NCBI RefSeq assembly: GCF_000699445.3
Contig: NC_067199.1
Coordinates: forward strand, 29,534,402-29,598,401
Reading direction: 5' to 3'
Length of the DNA: 64,000 nt
DNA from: Schistosoma haematobium
Taxonomy: Eukaryota > Platyhelminthes > Trematoda > Strigeidida > Schistosomatidae
Shown piece by piece: positions 22,966 to 35,984 of the stretch. The first letter of the stretch is position 1, and every line of letters begins with the position of its first letter. The translations under genes were made by a program, and so were the position numbers. The notes under the pieces are model-generated. The model searched no databases. It saw nothing but the letters and a program-made list of their open reading frames with translations, and was not told the DNA's origin.

Positions 22966-25396
22966 AATGCTTCTATTAACTATTGCACGATCAGTAAGAT
23001 GAAATCACAAAGAGGTGATTTCTTCAATGGATTACTTACTCTCCATTTTTGCTTCAATTTAACAAACTTTGCTTATAGAAAATATCGCATGAAAAAAACA
23101 TCCAGACATAACCTGTTAGACTGAAAACTCTTTTATCAAATGAATATTAAAGTTTACTGTTGGAGCATTACATATAAAATACCATGCTGCAAAGATGAAG
23201 GAAAGACTAATTTGTACAAGTGTGGGGTTATAAATATTACTCCAGTTATCCTTGCAATAAAGGAATATATTGTATACGACAAAACGCAGAAAAACTTATC
23301 AATAATTCACAACATGGCCTTATTCACATCATTCGTCACTTTAACCTCGTTTACTTAGTTATGACAGAACATAATTTCAGACATTTAGTTTAAGTGCAGT
23401 ACCTTAGCATATCTAAGGCGTTTTAAAAAGTTAACCACTAGCTTCTAATAAGTAAACACATGTTTTATAGGATAAGAGAAACATTGCTTGCATGGTTTGG
23501 TTTTTTTAGTTGCATACACGAAGCAATTTAAATAAACTCCTCACTATCAAACGCTCTTCCGATAGCAATTTGTGTGGTGAAAAATAATACCATTGATCAT
23601 TTGACCGTTATAGCTCATATAAACTGTGTGTGTGACTGTTAAAGCACGGCTAAGCATTTCCTGAATGCGGATGATTATTAGGCGATATATTCGTTCTCTC
23701 CTCACGTGCTAGGTCATACACAAGCCGAATCACAATGTAAATTAATGTTGCTCACTGATTCTGAAAATGGAATTTAGAAATTACATTACTCAATGTGGGT
23801 TAATTTTCTTCGCGCTAATTTAATATTCTCCCAAATAATAAAGAAATTATATCTTACATCCACCAATCCTATCCACTATGCAGAAACACAAAATTATAGC
23901 ACTTTATAAAAAGTGATATTGTTTCATTCGAAATCTACTTCCTATATGAAATAAGTTGTAAGCAAACTTTTGTTAGTCTGTAAAAATTTACAACAATCCG
24001 TACATGGAAAAGATTCAACAACACTGTTTGCATGCTGCAATGATGATTACCTCTCCTCTGATACTGCTTACATCAGAGACTTCATGCATCTCATCCACTA
24101 ATGAAAGTGATTATTCATGTTATCCTCCATGTTTGATCTCAAACCTTATCATTGCATCACTCAATATAACACTAAAAAGATGTCTGTATCATCCGGTCAC
24201 AAAGCACCCAAACACACACATGATGAACAATCTATCATAGTAATTCTTGCTACCGTTTCTTTTAGTTAGTTTTATATTATTATCATTATCATTATTATTA
24301 TTATCAAAACAAAAACAAAATAGGGATTTATGACGCAAAGTTAATTTATATTGATCGATACGTAATTACTAATCAATATCGTAACGTCTAGTCATTGAAT
24401 TCAGTCAATCAATAGATCATAATGTTCAATTTACTTTTAAAACTAATGTATTGATCATGTTTCTATTAGATTATAGTATATTAGAAACTTATATAAGATC
24501 AATAATATCAATTACTGACTAAGCCAAGCAAATAAATAATCCCTAAGCAATATAAATAACGTTTTATTAAACCTGTGCATATATATATATTGAATCGACT
24601 TTGATCGTTCTGACTGTACAATTGGTAACGACAGTCATTTTATGTATAAAATCTATCTACTCCTTTATATAATTTTTAAAACTATCTAACAATAATATCT
24701 GTATGGAATTTCAAAATCCGATGTCTTTCAAAATAAAATAGTTTAACTATATTCTAATGCTTGTAATGAAAATTAGCTTACTTATAGGGTAAATGTTATA
24801 ATGCAATATTACGAATCAGTTTTTTTTTTTAAATGAAAATACAATATTTTCATTGTAATGTGAATAATTGTTTAAATAGTGAACAGTATATTCATAATTA
24901 GGTTATTTCGAAGCACAACACTAACTGAAAACTGTTTGTTTTTTCTTAAAAAAGTTTGATGAAGTTTCCTGAAATGCATAACACATAAACAAATGTCTAT
25001 TAAGTGATCTAATTATGAAACATTTATACACAACATAGAAATGACGTGTAAACTGAAAATAAATATTTATGGGATGACATTTACTAACAAGAAATTTTGT
25101 GTGTAAACAATTTCAAAAGCTTGTCAAAGAAATATCAAACAAAATCAATAATAATTTGTTATGATACCACCCCTTGTACATTCATAATAGGAAAATCAAA
25201 TAAGTAATCCTAGTGGTAACAGACTATTTTCGTTAGATCTTAGGTAGCTTGCGAAAATCATTAGGTAGATTCGAATTAAAATTTTGAAATTATTGGCACT
25301 TGACATTACGGCTCAACCCTAAACCTTCTACAACTGATGTGCCTCTTAAGACGTGAACATTCATTATGAACAGGAGTTCAATCGCTGATCAAACAG

Positions 25397-25510
25397 ATCA
25401 GTAGTAGCATCTCTGCTTGCGAAACTAGATATAATGGGTATGTATTCCACTTGAAGCATCAACATTGGAGGTATGCCTTCCTAAGTAGCATAACACTTGA
25501 GTAAAGGAAT
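25397..25510 (+). repeat. Possible second SINE, copy B
   Basis: It starts atcagtagtagc and ends gaagcatcaacattggaggt then atgcc, in the same order as 12290-12400. The B box is not preserved. Confidence 0.3.
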
Positions 25511-26522
25511 CCTGACCGAGCGGATTAAGCCACATAACATAAAACAATATTTTACTCAACACCGAATCACTTACACGTGTACTTGAAGTCAACATGGTAG
25601 GTGGAATGAGATCAGAAATAACTACAAAATAGCACTCAGTAATTCATCAACATTTCAATATAACCATCTCTATTTAAGTATATAAAAAATACTAGTGATA
25701 CACATGAATTTTTTAAAATCTCATTTTATTCTTCTTTAGCTTGTTCGTATCACAATAATCTTTTATCCGTACGAAATGATACCACATGAAAAAGTATCCC
25801 CAGTTAAAGGATACTGAGCACCTGCTTCATCCTGGCTTTCCTACTTTCTTAAGAGTGATTCTCATTCAGTAAAATATATAGTCTTCATAAATCACTTAAC
25901 ACAATGTATATTTTCGAATATTAAAAATATATATTTGTGATTTATTTGTTTATTTCTTTCTAACTAGTTTACCCTTGTCAAAAACAATGACATGGAATTC
26001 ATATGATCTAAACGGAAAAAGTAAAATAATAAACGATTTAAAATTAACAATAAATTAGGTAAATAAGAATATGGTAGATTAGTTGTTGATTAAAAACTAG
26101 GAAGAATTAGTAATCGGCATGTATTTTCACTAAAAAAGATTATTTGGAATGACTTGTTTGTATGAAAAGTTTTTCATTTATTATTAGTATTTTTTTATTA
26201 CTCAAAGTAAATCAGGTTAAATTTACATTGCCATAAATAAGGTCGAAGCAATGAGAAGCCAAACACATAGCTACTTCTTTTATCTTTATTTCCCTGGAAT
26301 AATGATTAAAAATGAATTAAGTGTTAGGTAGTAAGATGATCAAACCTCGCAATGTACCATTGAAATATAAGTTTATAAGGTTTACGTTTTGTGGGATTGA
26401 CTACAATTGGTTTATGAACGAATTCAATGTAATTATAATGTATTTTATCTAGTATTTATATTGTATACAATATGCACTTGAAAATATTTTACATATCAGT
26501 AAGTATCCTTTTAAAATGTTTC

Positions 26523-26546
26523 GGCGAGACCATAATTTATGGACGA
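26523..26546 (+). repeat. MITE copy 2 left terminal inverted repeat
   Basis: The 24-bp left arm ends in tttatggacga. It pairs with 26787-26810 (tcgtccataaattatagtct followed by caca). Confidence 0.85.
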
Positions 26547-26786
26547 ACCAATCAGGTATAAGATAACGAGTCTTGGATTTTGGAGCGAAATTCATTCATA
26601 CATTCGGATAAATAGAGTTTGGCATTATAGCTTATGTCAGTTAGTGATGAAAACCCTAAATCTAATTCCTAACTTTAACCATCAACTGTAAATCATAATT
26701 CTAATTCTTCACATAGGTTTACAACCCTCATTTGGTTCTAGATATTAGGTGGACACGCTCAAGATCTGTTTAGCGTCTCTCAAAGG

Positions 26787-26810
26787 TCGTCCATAAATTA
26801 TAGTCTCACA
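26787..26810 (-). repeat. MITE copy 2 right terminal inverted repeat
   Basis: The right arm, tcgtccataaattatagtct then caca, is the inverted counterpart of 26523-26546. It is followed directly by the duplicated octamer aatgtttc. Confidence 0.85.
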
Positions 26811-27930
26811 AATGTTTCAAAAGATAAAATAGGAAACTATTAGCATCTAATGCTCTTGTTTTAAGTAAAGTCATTCATGGTTATTTGTTTATGCATTTTT
26901 GTCGATTTTTTGCATGTTTATACATGGAGAAAAGATATTTTCTTGGTCTAATGTTTTGAAGTTGATATTCTGCTTGAAGTATGCAAATAATATAACACTT
27001 TTTGAAAATAAAACTGATAAGAAAATAAAGTGTTATAAACAAGCACCTTAAGTGACAACTGAAAAATATCTGGAATATTTTTCACTCATTATCTTATAAA
27101 CAGATTTCTATCAGTCTTTGATGAGAACATAGGAATTAAACTACACGACTGTGTTGAGTATTTTATGTATCTCGGGGGTATCATCTAACCCGACAACTTT
27201 TGCTGCAGATATTTGAAGCATATAGCCTACATCATGCCTAATAATATGTAAAAATGGTGTGATACTGTAAATTTATAGCTCGAACGTGTGATTTTAGAGC
27301 AGGTTCGTTTAAGTAGCTCAGAATGCAAAACTCCACAAAAAGTAATGGCGTTCTTGTATAAAGTAAAGTATACATCAGTCTGAATTGCAATCTTTAATGT
27401 ATAAAGATTCTCTTGCTGTTCACAGAACAAACACTAAATAGTGAAAAATGTCACAGTATGATCCCAAATAATGATGGACATTTATCAATCAAAATCCTTA
27501 TGCATATGTAATATATTCAATAAACTATCAGTAACAAAGCAAATTCTGACAAAAAAACTCTTGTACAAGTTAAAAGTAGAATAAAATAATCACTCTGAAA
27601 AAACATAACAAAAAATAAATCGATTTTTCCACTGGAAAGGTTTTTCTTTCAAAACATCTTTTACTAATTTAGCAACAGTAAAAACTGGCAAATGAGAAAT
27701 AAAAACAAGCAAACATTAAAGTGTACATAAATTAGGAAAGAAATTACATCGTGCTATAGATGTAATTTTGAAAAACAAACAAAGAACAATCATTGAATTA
27801 GAAATTCAATTAAAAATTATTCATCCCACTTGAAGAAAAAAAGAAAAGAATGAATAGAACGAAATGTTTATTAATTTTATTCTTGTTATTCATTAGGCTA
27901 ATACTTGGTTAGTACATTATAACAAAATAA

Positions 27931-28372
27931 GACAATGAATTAGACGTAAGATGTGTACTATAGAACTGAGTAGAGAACAATACTTTTGTTTGTTTGATTA
28001 AAATAAATAAAATCATTATAAGCAGAGACGGATGGTGGCTAACAGTGGGATTCAGGAAGTGCACTACGTCCTATTTAAGGCTCGTCAGATGGATGTATCT
28101 GTATCCTAGTTTTGATGTTCCCTCAAGGACTCAAAACCAATATCGTTCACGTTATCCACTTGACAACTGAGGCCAGAAGCCACTAGGTTAAACGAAACGC
28201 GCGTCCTGGGTTCCACTGCTAGCTACTATCCATCTCTGCTTAGAATACTAGTGATCTAAAACCGTATCGAGGCAATCCGCATAAGATGCACATCTGTCAA
28301 ACAAAGACGGATCAATCGCAGTCCTAAACATCAATCGGAAGTTTCAAACATCCAATACAAAAATGAATTGAT
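27931..28372 (-). mobile_element. SM-alpha-type hammerhead repeat, copy 2
   Basis: This 442-bp inverted counterpart of 1497-1957 lies 26 kb away. Divergence is mostly substitutions. It carries the same two ribozyme-related segments: a minus-strand one at 28045-28095, and a plus-strand 3' half at about 28172-28225 (acgaaacgcgcgtcctgggt) that keeps GAAA and the palindromic ACGCGCGT. Confidence 0.8.
28045..28095 (-). ncRNA. Decayed hammerhead ribozyme (SM-alpha type)
   Basis: Minus-strand CTGACGA (28088-28082) is followed by gccttaaataggac and GTAG instead of GAAA. It shares the GAAA to GTA- change with copy 1, so both may descend from an already damaged master. Predicted inactive. Confidence 0.55.
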
Positions 28373-28854
28373 CAAATCGTTGTTTACTGTTGTGAATCAA
28401 TAAAGAGAGAAGGTGATTCTATTTTTTTACTGTATGTATTTATTTATAAGTCAACGATAATAATGATGACAGAATTTTGTATTATGAATATTTTGAGTGT
28501 TATCGCCAGAAAGAGATATCATCTAGAAAAGACCTAAAACAACATTTTCAGTAGAAGCAGATTTACCATTGGGTTTTTTAAAAATATATTCAAATAATTT
28601 TAATAACTGCCTAAGAAACCTTTTTTTATTTAGTTGTATGCAACTGAAGTGACATAGTTACTCAAATATAAAACTGAGTAATTGATGCGTTAAATCAAAA
28701 ATAAACTGACATTGGAAATGTTGACTATTGGAATCCAACCAAGTCTCATGCTTTTCACAGAATCGGAATGTCATTTATTTCTAGCTGTATGGGATTGTTG
28801 ATTCTTACTTCTAGAGTGAAGTTAATATTTGCTAATATTTTCAATATTTTGAGT

Positions 28855-28905
28855 GAGATCATGAATCTCCACAATCTCCACAACCCCTATACTGGTTTTT
28901 AATAT
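28855..28905. repeat. Possible SINE tail scrap
   Basis: The words gatcatgaatctccacaatc and tccacaacccctatactgg match the end of the SINE tail. Only about 50 bp are left. Confidence 0.35.
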
Positions 28906-29189
28906 TGTTATCTCATTTTTAAGAGTTCTCTGATTACAATCAACTAATCATGAAAACCATTTTCGGTTGAAATCAATTCCCGGCGTACTGTTACAAATGC
29001 CGTCATGATACATATTCCCAAAAGTAGCACTCAGCTATACAACTGATTTTAACTCTTTTTTATTGTATATGCTTACTTTACAATCAAATATCCTATTATA
29101 TGTTGTATTGTAAGTTATTATAGAAACACAACTGAAAAAATGTTTGTGTGCTTAATTTTACCATACAATCATACTCATCTAATTATTTA

Positions 29190-29490
29190 TTGATTGAATT
29201 CATGAGTCAATTGAAACTAGACCTCAATGAAAGTGCTGGAACAACTGGATGGCCTGTTCATCTTACTGTGGGACTCCCTAGCGATGTGCATTCTTGATCC
29301 CACCTCTCGAGATTCGAACCCAGGACCTACCAGTCTCGTGCGTTAACGGTTAACCTCTGGACTACTGAGCCGGCATCCAACGGTATTAATGTCTAACTTC
29401 AACTAATCCACGAAATGGAGCGACACACCCACCGTCATCTTCAGTGAGTTAGTATCTCACAAAAGACTCGGTTGAACTCCAGAAATCAAA
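29190..29490 (-). mobile_element. Hammerhead SINE copy, ribozyme decayed
   Basis: The minus-strand copy runs from the 5' region (ggagttcaaccgagtctttt, agttagacattaata) through head ggatgccggctcagtagtcc (about 29380-29355), B box gggttcgaatctcg, and a decayed ribozyme (CTAGGGA, GAAC), to the tail tcaattgactcatgaattc. Head and boxes are well kept. Confidence 0.8.
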
Positions 29491-31702
29491 CATAACTTTT
29501 TATATAATTATTCGGAATACAGAATCATTACGAAAACAGTTTTTAAAAGTATATTATTATTCGAGTACAACCCAATCGAAACAAAGATGATTCACTTTTC
29601 ACATTTTATAACTTTTCCATTTTAGTGGACTAGACATAGTGACAACATTGATTGTTGGATTATGCCAAACTCTTTATATAATAAGTATGAAATTCCATTC
29701 AGTTTACCGATTTATTTCTGTTACAACGTGAAAAGACGTAAATATTTAGCAGGCAACTCTTTATTCATTTACGTGCAACCTATTATTATCAATATACTTA
29801 TGTTTATATAGATATATGATTTGGTTTTAACTTTCAGAGATATAACCATTAATAAAGATCTTATCATATAAATTATTGCATAAAATCCGAATGAGAAAAT
29901 ATAGTTATTGGTTATTTTTCGGTTCAATTCTGATTACACAAACGTTTATTTTACCCAAAAAAACAGTAAATTTGTTCAAATGACAATCTTGCATATTTCT
30001 TTCTTTCAACATTATATTATCAAATTTCTTTGGGTATGTATATGTGTATGCGTGTGTTTGGTTCAAACATAAATAAAACTTAAAATAATCTTTAGTAAAT
30101 AATTCATTTTTCAGACAGTTTTGATTAGAATATTTAAATAGTTTTTTTTTGTTATTGCTTATCTATGTATTGAATATAACTAATATAAATTATGTAGTTT
30201 TCTCTTAGAAACATTTCATTTTATATTTATAATTGCTCAATTTATTTTAGATCTTTTCAACCATAGTAATACGGATGTTTGATAATTACAAAATTATTAC
30301 TGTTATTATTATTAATATTAATATACAATCATTTGTATCTACCTTAAACAATAAATCAAGCTTTTTCTAATAATTATTATGAAGTATGAACTGATATAAT
30401 GAAAATATTCTAGACAATTATAAATTGGATAAATACTAATTTCAATTCGAATGAAATCAGTTTTGTTAGAAACATCTATCTGGTTTATATTACTGATGAT
30501 TTAAAGAGTAGTAATGACCTTAATACTTTATATTTAACAGAATCAGTTTGATAAGTTTGTATTTCCAAATAAAATGAACAGATGGTTATTTTTTCTTTTG
30601 CTGATTAGAGATATTTTAAAAATAGTCCATGGATAAAGATGGATCACATTACTGCTTCATACGATTTTCATGCCTTATTTAAAGATCCTAATTCAAGATA
30701 CATTGGTTATCTCAAAGCCTCCTATAACAAAAGATGTTGGTTTATTCATAAACAAAGCGAAAAGAAAAGAAAAACTGCAAGTTCATAAGATTGTAATATG
30801 GAATAATGTAAATGATTGAATATGTTTACTATTTTAGTGATTTATTACAGTTTCATAAATATTATATAACTATTTAGTTACATAAATTATGGAATCATAA
30901 TTAAAAAGCGTTGTCTCCTTAGTTACTCCAACAGTTTCATTTGTGTTTTTTTTAATTTTAACACTATGATATACGACTTAATGAAATAATATATTTTTGA
31001 TGTTTTGTTTCTATTAACACTTTCTTATTCAATATTTTTTTACGTCTCTCTTTTTTATAACACACTCATGTAGGCAAATCTACTAAAACTTGAAACATCT
31101 TATTAAACTAGATAATTTTATATTCATTTAAACAATATCTCTGTATAACATTTAAAACACTCACTATAATTAATAAATATATTCAAATATCTTTAATTAA
31201 AGTTGGTATAAGTAGATATTAAGAATAAATCACTAAGTTTTTATTAGATCCACTTAGTAAACTATCAAGAAAAAATATATAATAAGTAATTCCTTCATTT
31301 TTGATTAACTTACAAACGTATCTTACACACTGTTTCATATAATTTGTAATTTTCTTTTTCAATAAATTAAAATGTTTCTTTGAAAAAAATTGCACTGACA
31401 TTATTTATTTGTGAAAATAATGATAGTTACACACGCATATTTCGAAAAGAAAAAAAACGATACTATAGAAAAAGAGAAAAGGAAGAAGAACATGCTCTAC
31501 CTAGTAGATTTATTTAGTTCAAAATAAAGAGATGTAGGCAAATGCAATAACTCTTATAGAAAAGAAAAAAAGGAGTAATCATGAAAAATTCTCTTTTTTT
31601 TCTTTAAATTAACTAAATAAAGCAATCCTTCGAGGAAAAAAACAACAACAGTATAAGAGAAAATATAAGAAACAGAAAGATAGGATTCGATGATCGATCA
31701 CT

Positions 31703-31735
31703 CAGTCAGTCAGTCAATCAGTCAGTCAGTCAGTT
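31703..31735. repeat. (CAGT)n tetranucleotide tract
   Basis: About eight CAGT units with one CAAT variant. Confidence 0.9.
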
Positions 31736-31885
31736 AAAGGAACATTAAAAAAATCCACAATCATTCAACGAAACAAACGATTATAACCTAGAAATTATTT
31801 GTTCTAGAAAAAAGAGAAAGAAGATAAGAATTGACTGTATGTATGCTGGAATATATTGAATAGGAAGGGTTATGTTATGACCAAA

Positions 31886-31888
<3 letters not shown>

Positions 31889-31916
<28 letters not shown>
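31889..31916. repeat. (TA)n tract
   Basis: 28 bp. Confidence 0.95.
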
Positions 31917-32469
31917 ACTGTGTGACGTTTGTGCTTGTCAGCATGCTTCACCCGACCACTTGATATATCACTATTATGATTGTTGCTGTACAGATTTTAC
32001 AGTGTGACAGAAAAAAGTATCGGAAACAAAAAGAACTTTTAGTTCTTCTGTAGGTTATTGTCAGTAAAATTTTACTAGAATCAATTAAATAGGAAGTAAG
32101 ATAAATTTGCAAAGTATATAAAAACCATAATCAATTGACCTTGTTACTTAAGTAGCTCAAATTCATTACTTTAGAGATTTTGTTTTATTTTTAGCATAAT
32201 TTTCTATTCATCTTTTATTGGACTTATAAAATGTTATAAAATGAAAAGCACTGAACATACAAGAAGAATTCGAAAAATTGGTATACACAAAAAACCGTAT
32301 AATACTTATTCAATCAGACAAACTCTAGAAATTTACAGTAAACTTAGTTCTTTTTTGGTAAAAACAATCAATAGTTACATATGACTCAAGTAATATTATG
32401 CGCGCTTCTCCACTAGACAACTGTGTTAATGTCTGACTTTAACCACTCCACAAAATTGCTTGACCATTC

Positions 32470-32665
32470 TCGCGCGCAAGACCGAAGGTCCTAGGGTCGA
32501 ATCTCGCATGCGAGATCGTGTGTGCGCACTGTCGAGGGGTCCCATACTAGGATGAAATGGTCATCCAGTGCTTCCAGGTTTTCCATGGCGGTCTAACACC
32601 AGTCGATTCATGATCTCAATCAAATACTTTATAATAACCACAACCTCACACTGTTGATGAAATTG
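32470..32665 (+). mobile_element. Hammerhead SINE copy lacking the A box, ribozyme decayed
   Basis: It starts in the variable arm (cgcgcgcaagaccgaaggtc), B box gggtcgaatctcg at about 32493, ribozyme remnant gcactgtcgaggggtcccat then aggatgaaatgg, and tail cttccaggttttccatggcg. The left flank 32400-32469 resembles an inverted 5' region. Confidence 0.75.
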
Positions 32666-34134
32666 TGTCAAAGTAATATGAAATAACGATTGTGAGTAAA
32701 CATGATTGAAAGGAAAATAAAGCAAAAAGAAACAATTTATTATAGTCCAAAAGTCTTCTTGATTATTGTGATTTTTATTTAGTAAACAGAAGGTTGGCTT
32801 GTGACAAGATATCCGTCTTCTGATAAAGGTTCAGTATACTGCTTCGTTGTACTCTCCTTCGTAATTTAAGGACATGAAGTGTGACCTCTAAAAAAGTGGA
32901 GACATTCATAGGTTATTAGTATTCGATTATAGATGCCTTCAAACACATTGGAACCATCGAGTTAGTAAATACAAGGTTAATCGTAGGATAATGAGCAAAA
33001 TTAATAAATCCATTGATGTACCGAGTCTTTATCGACCGAGCTTATTAGGATGTGAAAGACGTATTATCATCCGATGCATAACTTGACACATCGTGATGAG
33101 TTGTCCAGAAGTAAGGTGAAGGTAGGCTGGAGCTTAACTAAACCAAAATGTAGTATCAGTTATATAATGACATTAACTGACGAATTAATCAACTTATGTA
33201 GGTGCTGATTGCCTAGTTAGGATTAGCGTAATTATCATAACCGATAGCTCAAGATCCTTCACAACGGCACAGTCGCTTTAGATCACAAATCCCTTAATTA
33301 CCTTATAAATTAGTTTGTATTTGGTTAATCAATATTTTCCTCTCGAATCATATCTTATGTGCTCCATCTTTTCTATTACCACCGATACTGTTGCTATTTT
33401 GTTACTACTGGATTTGCCGAGGCTTTGTTAATGGAGTATGATAGCTTATATCAAGGTATACATATGCTAGGTTCAATGTTGCATACGACTGATAGAAATA
33501 AAAGGGAATGACTCTGTTGTTTATTGGTTGCACTGACACTTATACATTTTCAGTTTTTTTCTTCTTTTATATTATCCGTGCTGAATCCTCACCTATATTA
33601 AATCTTTTCACTTGAATTTATTCATCATTTTAGAAAAAATAAAGACCGAACAATGAAATAGTCAACAAAATTACCTTAAAACTACTTAATTGTCAAGGAA
33701 ACTAATTATAGATGACTATTAGAAGTGTTCAGTAAAACTAATCAAGCTAAGAGAATAATATTTTGATATGGAACAATATCATACAGTTTTACTGATTTTT
33801 TTTACCTACTCATAATGAGAGAGAATATTTGAATTGGAAAGAAATTCAAATGTTTTTTTTGCTCATGTTAATTCTCATTGTTCGATAAAACGTTTCGAGT
33901 TCAAGTAACAATTTACTCGAACTCAATATAAATGTCGAATATTATTCTGCACAAAAGAATTATGCTATGTATAGATATAAGATTGTTACATTTGACTTCC
34001 AAAGTTGATAATATTACAATTCTTAAATCTATTGTATTATTCGGAATTATTTTAGTTCTGTACATATTATTATAACAATTGACAATCACATAGAAAAAAC
34101 ATTTTTGCATCATTAGCAAGGATTGACATGGTAA

Positions 34135-34610
34135 TTTCAAAATAGAACGAAACGGCCGTCCAGTGCTTCCAGGTTTTCCATGGTAGTATAACTTCATTTA
34201 ATTCATGATTTCAATTATTGGAATCACTATAATATCCACAAAAACCCTTCTGACATGAATCAACACATGCTCACTAGTGGCTGGTTTCGAAAGGTATTTC
34301 CTGGAGTTCTAGTGAGAAGCTGTGGTCAGAGGAGTTCAACCGTGTCTGTTGTGAGATACTAACTCACTTAAGACGATGGTCGCTCAACTTCATGGAATAG
34401 TTGAAGTTAGACATTAACACTGTTTGATGCCGACCCAGTGGTCCAGAGGTTAGGCGCTCGCGCGCGAGGCTGATAGGTCTTGAGTTCGGATCTCGCGAGG
34501 TGGGATCGTAAATGCACACCGCTAAGGAGTCTCAAAGTAAGAAGAACAGGCCATCCAATTCTTCCAGCACTTCCATTGCGGTCTAGTCTCAATTGACTCA
34601 TGATTTCAAC
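34135..34610 (+). mobile_element. Hammerhead SINE head-to-tail dimer
   Basis: It begins within a hammerhead 3' half (gaacgaaacggccgtccagt at 34145), passes through the tail, the 5' region (cactagtggctgg ... agttagacatt), a tRNA-like head (gccgacccagtggtccag at about 34428), a B-box-like ttcggatctcg, and a second, decayed hammerhead (CTAAGGA, GAAC) with site ccatc ending at 34555. The two predicted cleavage positions, after 34160 and after 34555, are 395 bp apart. The last part overlaps a minus-strand open frame that is an antisense shadow. Confidence 0.8.
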
Positions 34611-35274
34611 GATTTAAATTTAGAAGTTGAGCATTGAATAAGTCGTTAAAAATAGAAAACATTATATATATAATGTCTAAATAATGTAAAAAGGTTTTTC
34701 CAACTGTGAAGAAAGACGACTGGATGAAGACTCTCATATGTTGCTAAACCTTAATGCCTTCAATAGAAAGGAACACCTAACTATCCATTTTATATAGACT
34801 ACTCATCCGTACATTCAAATATTTAATTAAATTCACGTTCCATAACACTAACAACAAGCATAAAAATATTTTAATCGATACTTTTTCACATTATAAACAT
34901 CAGCTATTCCACACTCACTAACACACAAAATACGAGGTCTCACAAAGAATCACCTTGAGTAAAATGATATGTGATCAGTCCGTTTCCATTATACTAAAAG
35001 GAATTCTGCTTTGTTTGTTTTGCTATAATTTATTTGATTATTTATTCTCTGAAGAAGCAATTTAGACTAGGTAGTAAAAGGTCGGAAAAGCATTTTCCAG
35101 CCCAATAAGATTTTACCAATACACATATATCACTATCATTAAAAACAAAATGTATACTCTACAAATCCTCCAACTTTTCATATGTTATATAAAATGATAT
35201 AAAATTAAGCGAAAATAAATAAAAACATATTATTAGTAAACACAATTAAAGGTTTTATAAAAAAATTATTAATT

Positions 35275-35545
35275 CAATTCATGAGTCGATTAAAACTAAA
35301 CCACTATAAAAAAAAACCTGGAAGCACCGGATGGCCGTTTCCATCCTTAGCAGTGCGCACCCACGATCCCGCTCGCGGGATTCAAACCTAGGACCTGCGG
35401 TCTCACGCTTAACCTCTAGACCACTGAGCAGGCATCTAACAGTGTTAATGTCGTCCAGTGTTTCAGGTTTTCCATGATGGATTAGCCTTAATCTACTCAT
35501 GAATTCAACCATTAAATTACTACAATCTGCGCAAAACCCCCTTTC
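35275..35545. mobile_element. Hammerhead SINE inverted pair, ribozyme core deleted
   Basis: 35275-35450 is a minus-strand copy with a good head (gatgcctgctcagtggtcta, tttgaatcccgcgagcggga) whose hammerhead lost its central part. 35452-35545 is a plus-strand 3' half (tcgtccagtgtttcaggttt) plus tail. It lies about 200 bp from the A-domain exon. Confidence 0.75.
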
Positions 35546-35746
35546 TCATACAAAAAAGTGAACCAAAGAATTTACAGACTTATTTTCAAATATATTACTT
35601 TTTGCCAATACAGTAGCATAATACTATTTTTATTACTTCATATAGCAAAAATATCAATATCTATTTATTTATCGTGTAGAAATGGATAAGTAATTGAATA
35701 ATAATTCATAGAAAATGATAACTCAAATAATAATATACTGACTGAC

Positions 35747-35872
35747 CTGATAATAACATTGGATCAATGTTTTCACCTTTCTTCACTTGATCAGGTTCAC
35801 CAGTTAATGAACTTTCATCAACCTTTAAATCATTACTTTGAAGAATCACTCCATCAGCAGGCAGTAGATCAC
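35747..35872 (-). CDS. PMCA: PMCA internal exon: actuator (A) domain with TGE motif
   Basis: This 126-bp exon encodes the actuator-domain core of a plasma-membrane Ca2+-ATPase, which exports cytosolic Ca2+ using ATP. Read on the minus strand it gives [20 protein letters not shown], then [20 protein letters not shown] and LSG. Both the GDLLPADG and DESSLTGE blocks are PMCA/P-type ATPase signatures; the TGE glutamate is the residue that drives dephosphorylation. The acceptor is tttacag|GT and the donor TCAG|gtcagt. Phase is 1 at both ends, so the first Gly codon is split with an upstream exon I could not locate. The next exon (21321-21626) continues in frame as [12 protein letters not shown], the contiguous order in animal PMCAs. 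The oddity is TGEP where animal PMCAs normally have TGES. The exon is missing from the long-ORF set because it has no start codon. Identification is firm; whether it is one of several PMCA paralogues cannot be told. Confidence 0.95.
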
Positions 35873-35984
35873 CTGTAAACAAGAATCATAAAAACATTAC
35901 GTGTAATACTAAAAAATGAAAACTCAAAGTAGGGTTAGAATATGGCAGATGGTTACGCGACATCGAGAATGGACTGGGGTTAGA

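Larger units (their letters stand above)
26523..26810 (+). mobile_element. MITE copy 2 (288 bp, perfect 8-bp target duplication)
   Basis: The terminal inverted repeats are about 24 bp: ggcgagaccataatttatgg on the left, and on the right the complement of tgtgagactataatttatgg, with 3-4 mismatches concentrated at the outer end. The octamer aatgtttc lies immediately outside both ends (26515-26522 and 26811-26818). No ORF. An 8-bp duplication with roughly 24-bp inverted repeats starting GG fits Merlin-type transposons, reported in schistosomes; hAT elements also make 8-bp duplications. The superfamily is inferred, the MITE structure is seen. Confidence 0.85.

Noticed and set aside
24004..24240. 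78-codon plus-strand open frame
   Set aside because: No recognisable domain and ordinary AT-rich surroundings; length is within chance expectation.
31703..31735. CRISPR-like short tandem repeat
   Set aside because: A plain CAGT tetranucleotide tract in a eukaryotic intron with no spacers.
32790..33500. Possible coding block by composition
   Set aside because: No frame longer than a few dozen codons and no motif; probably an old repeat.
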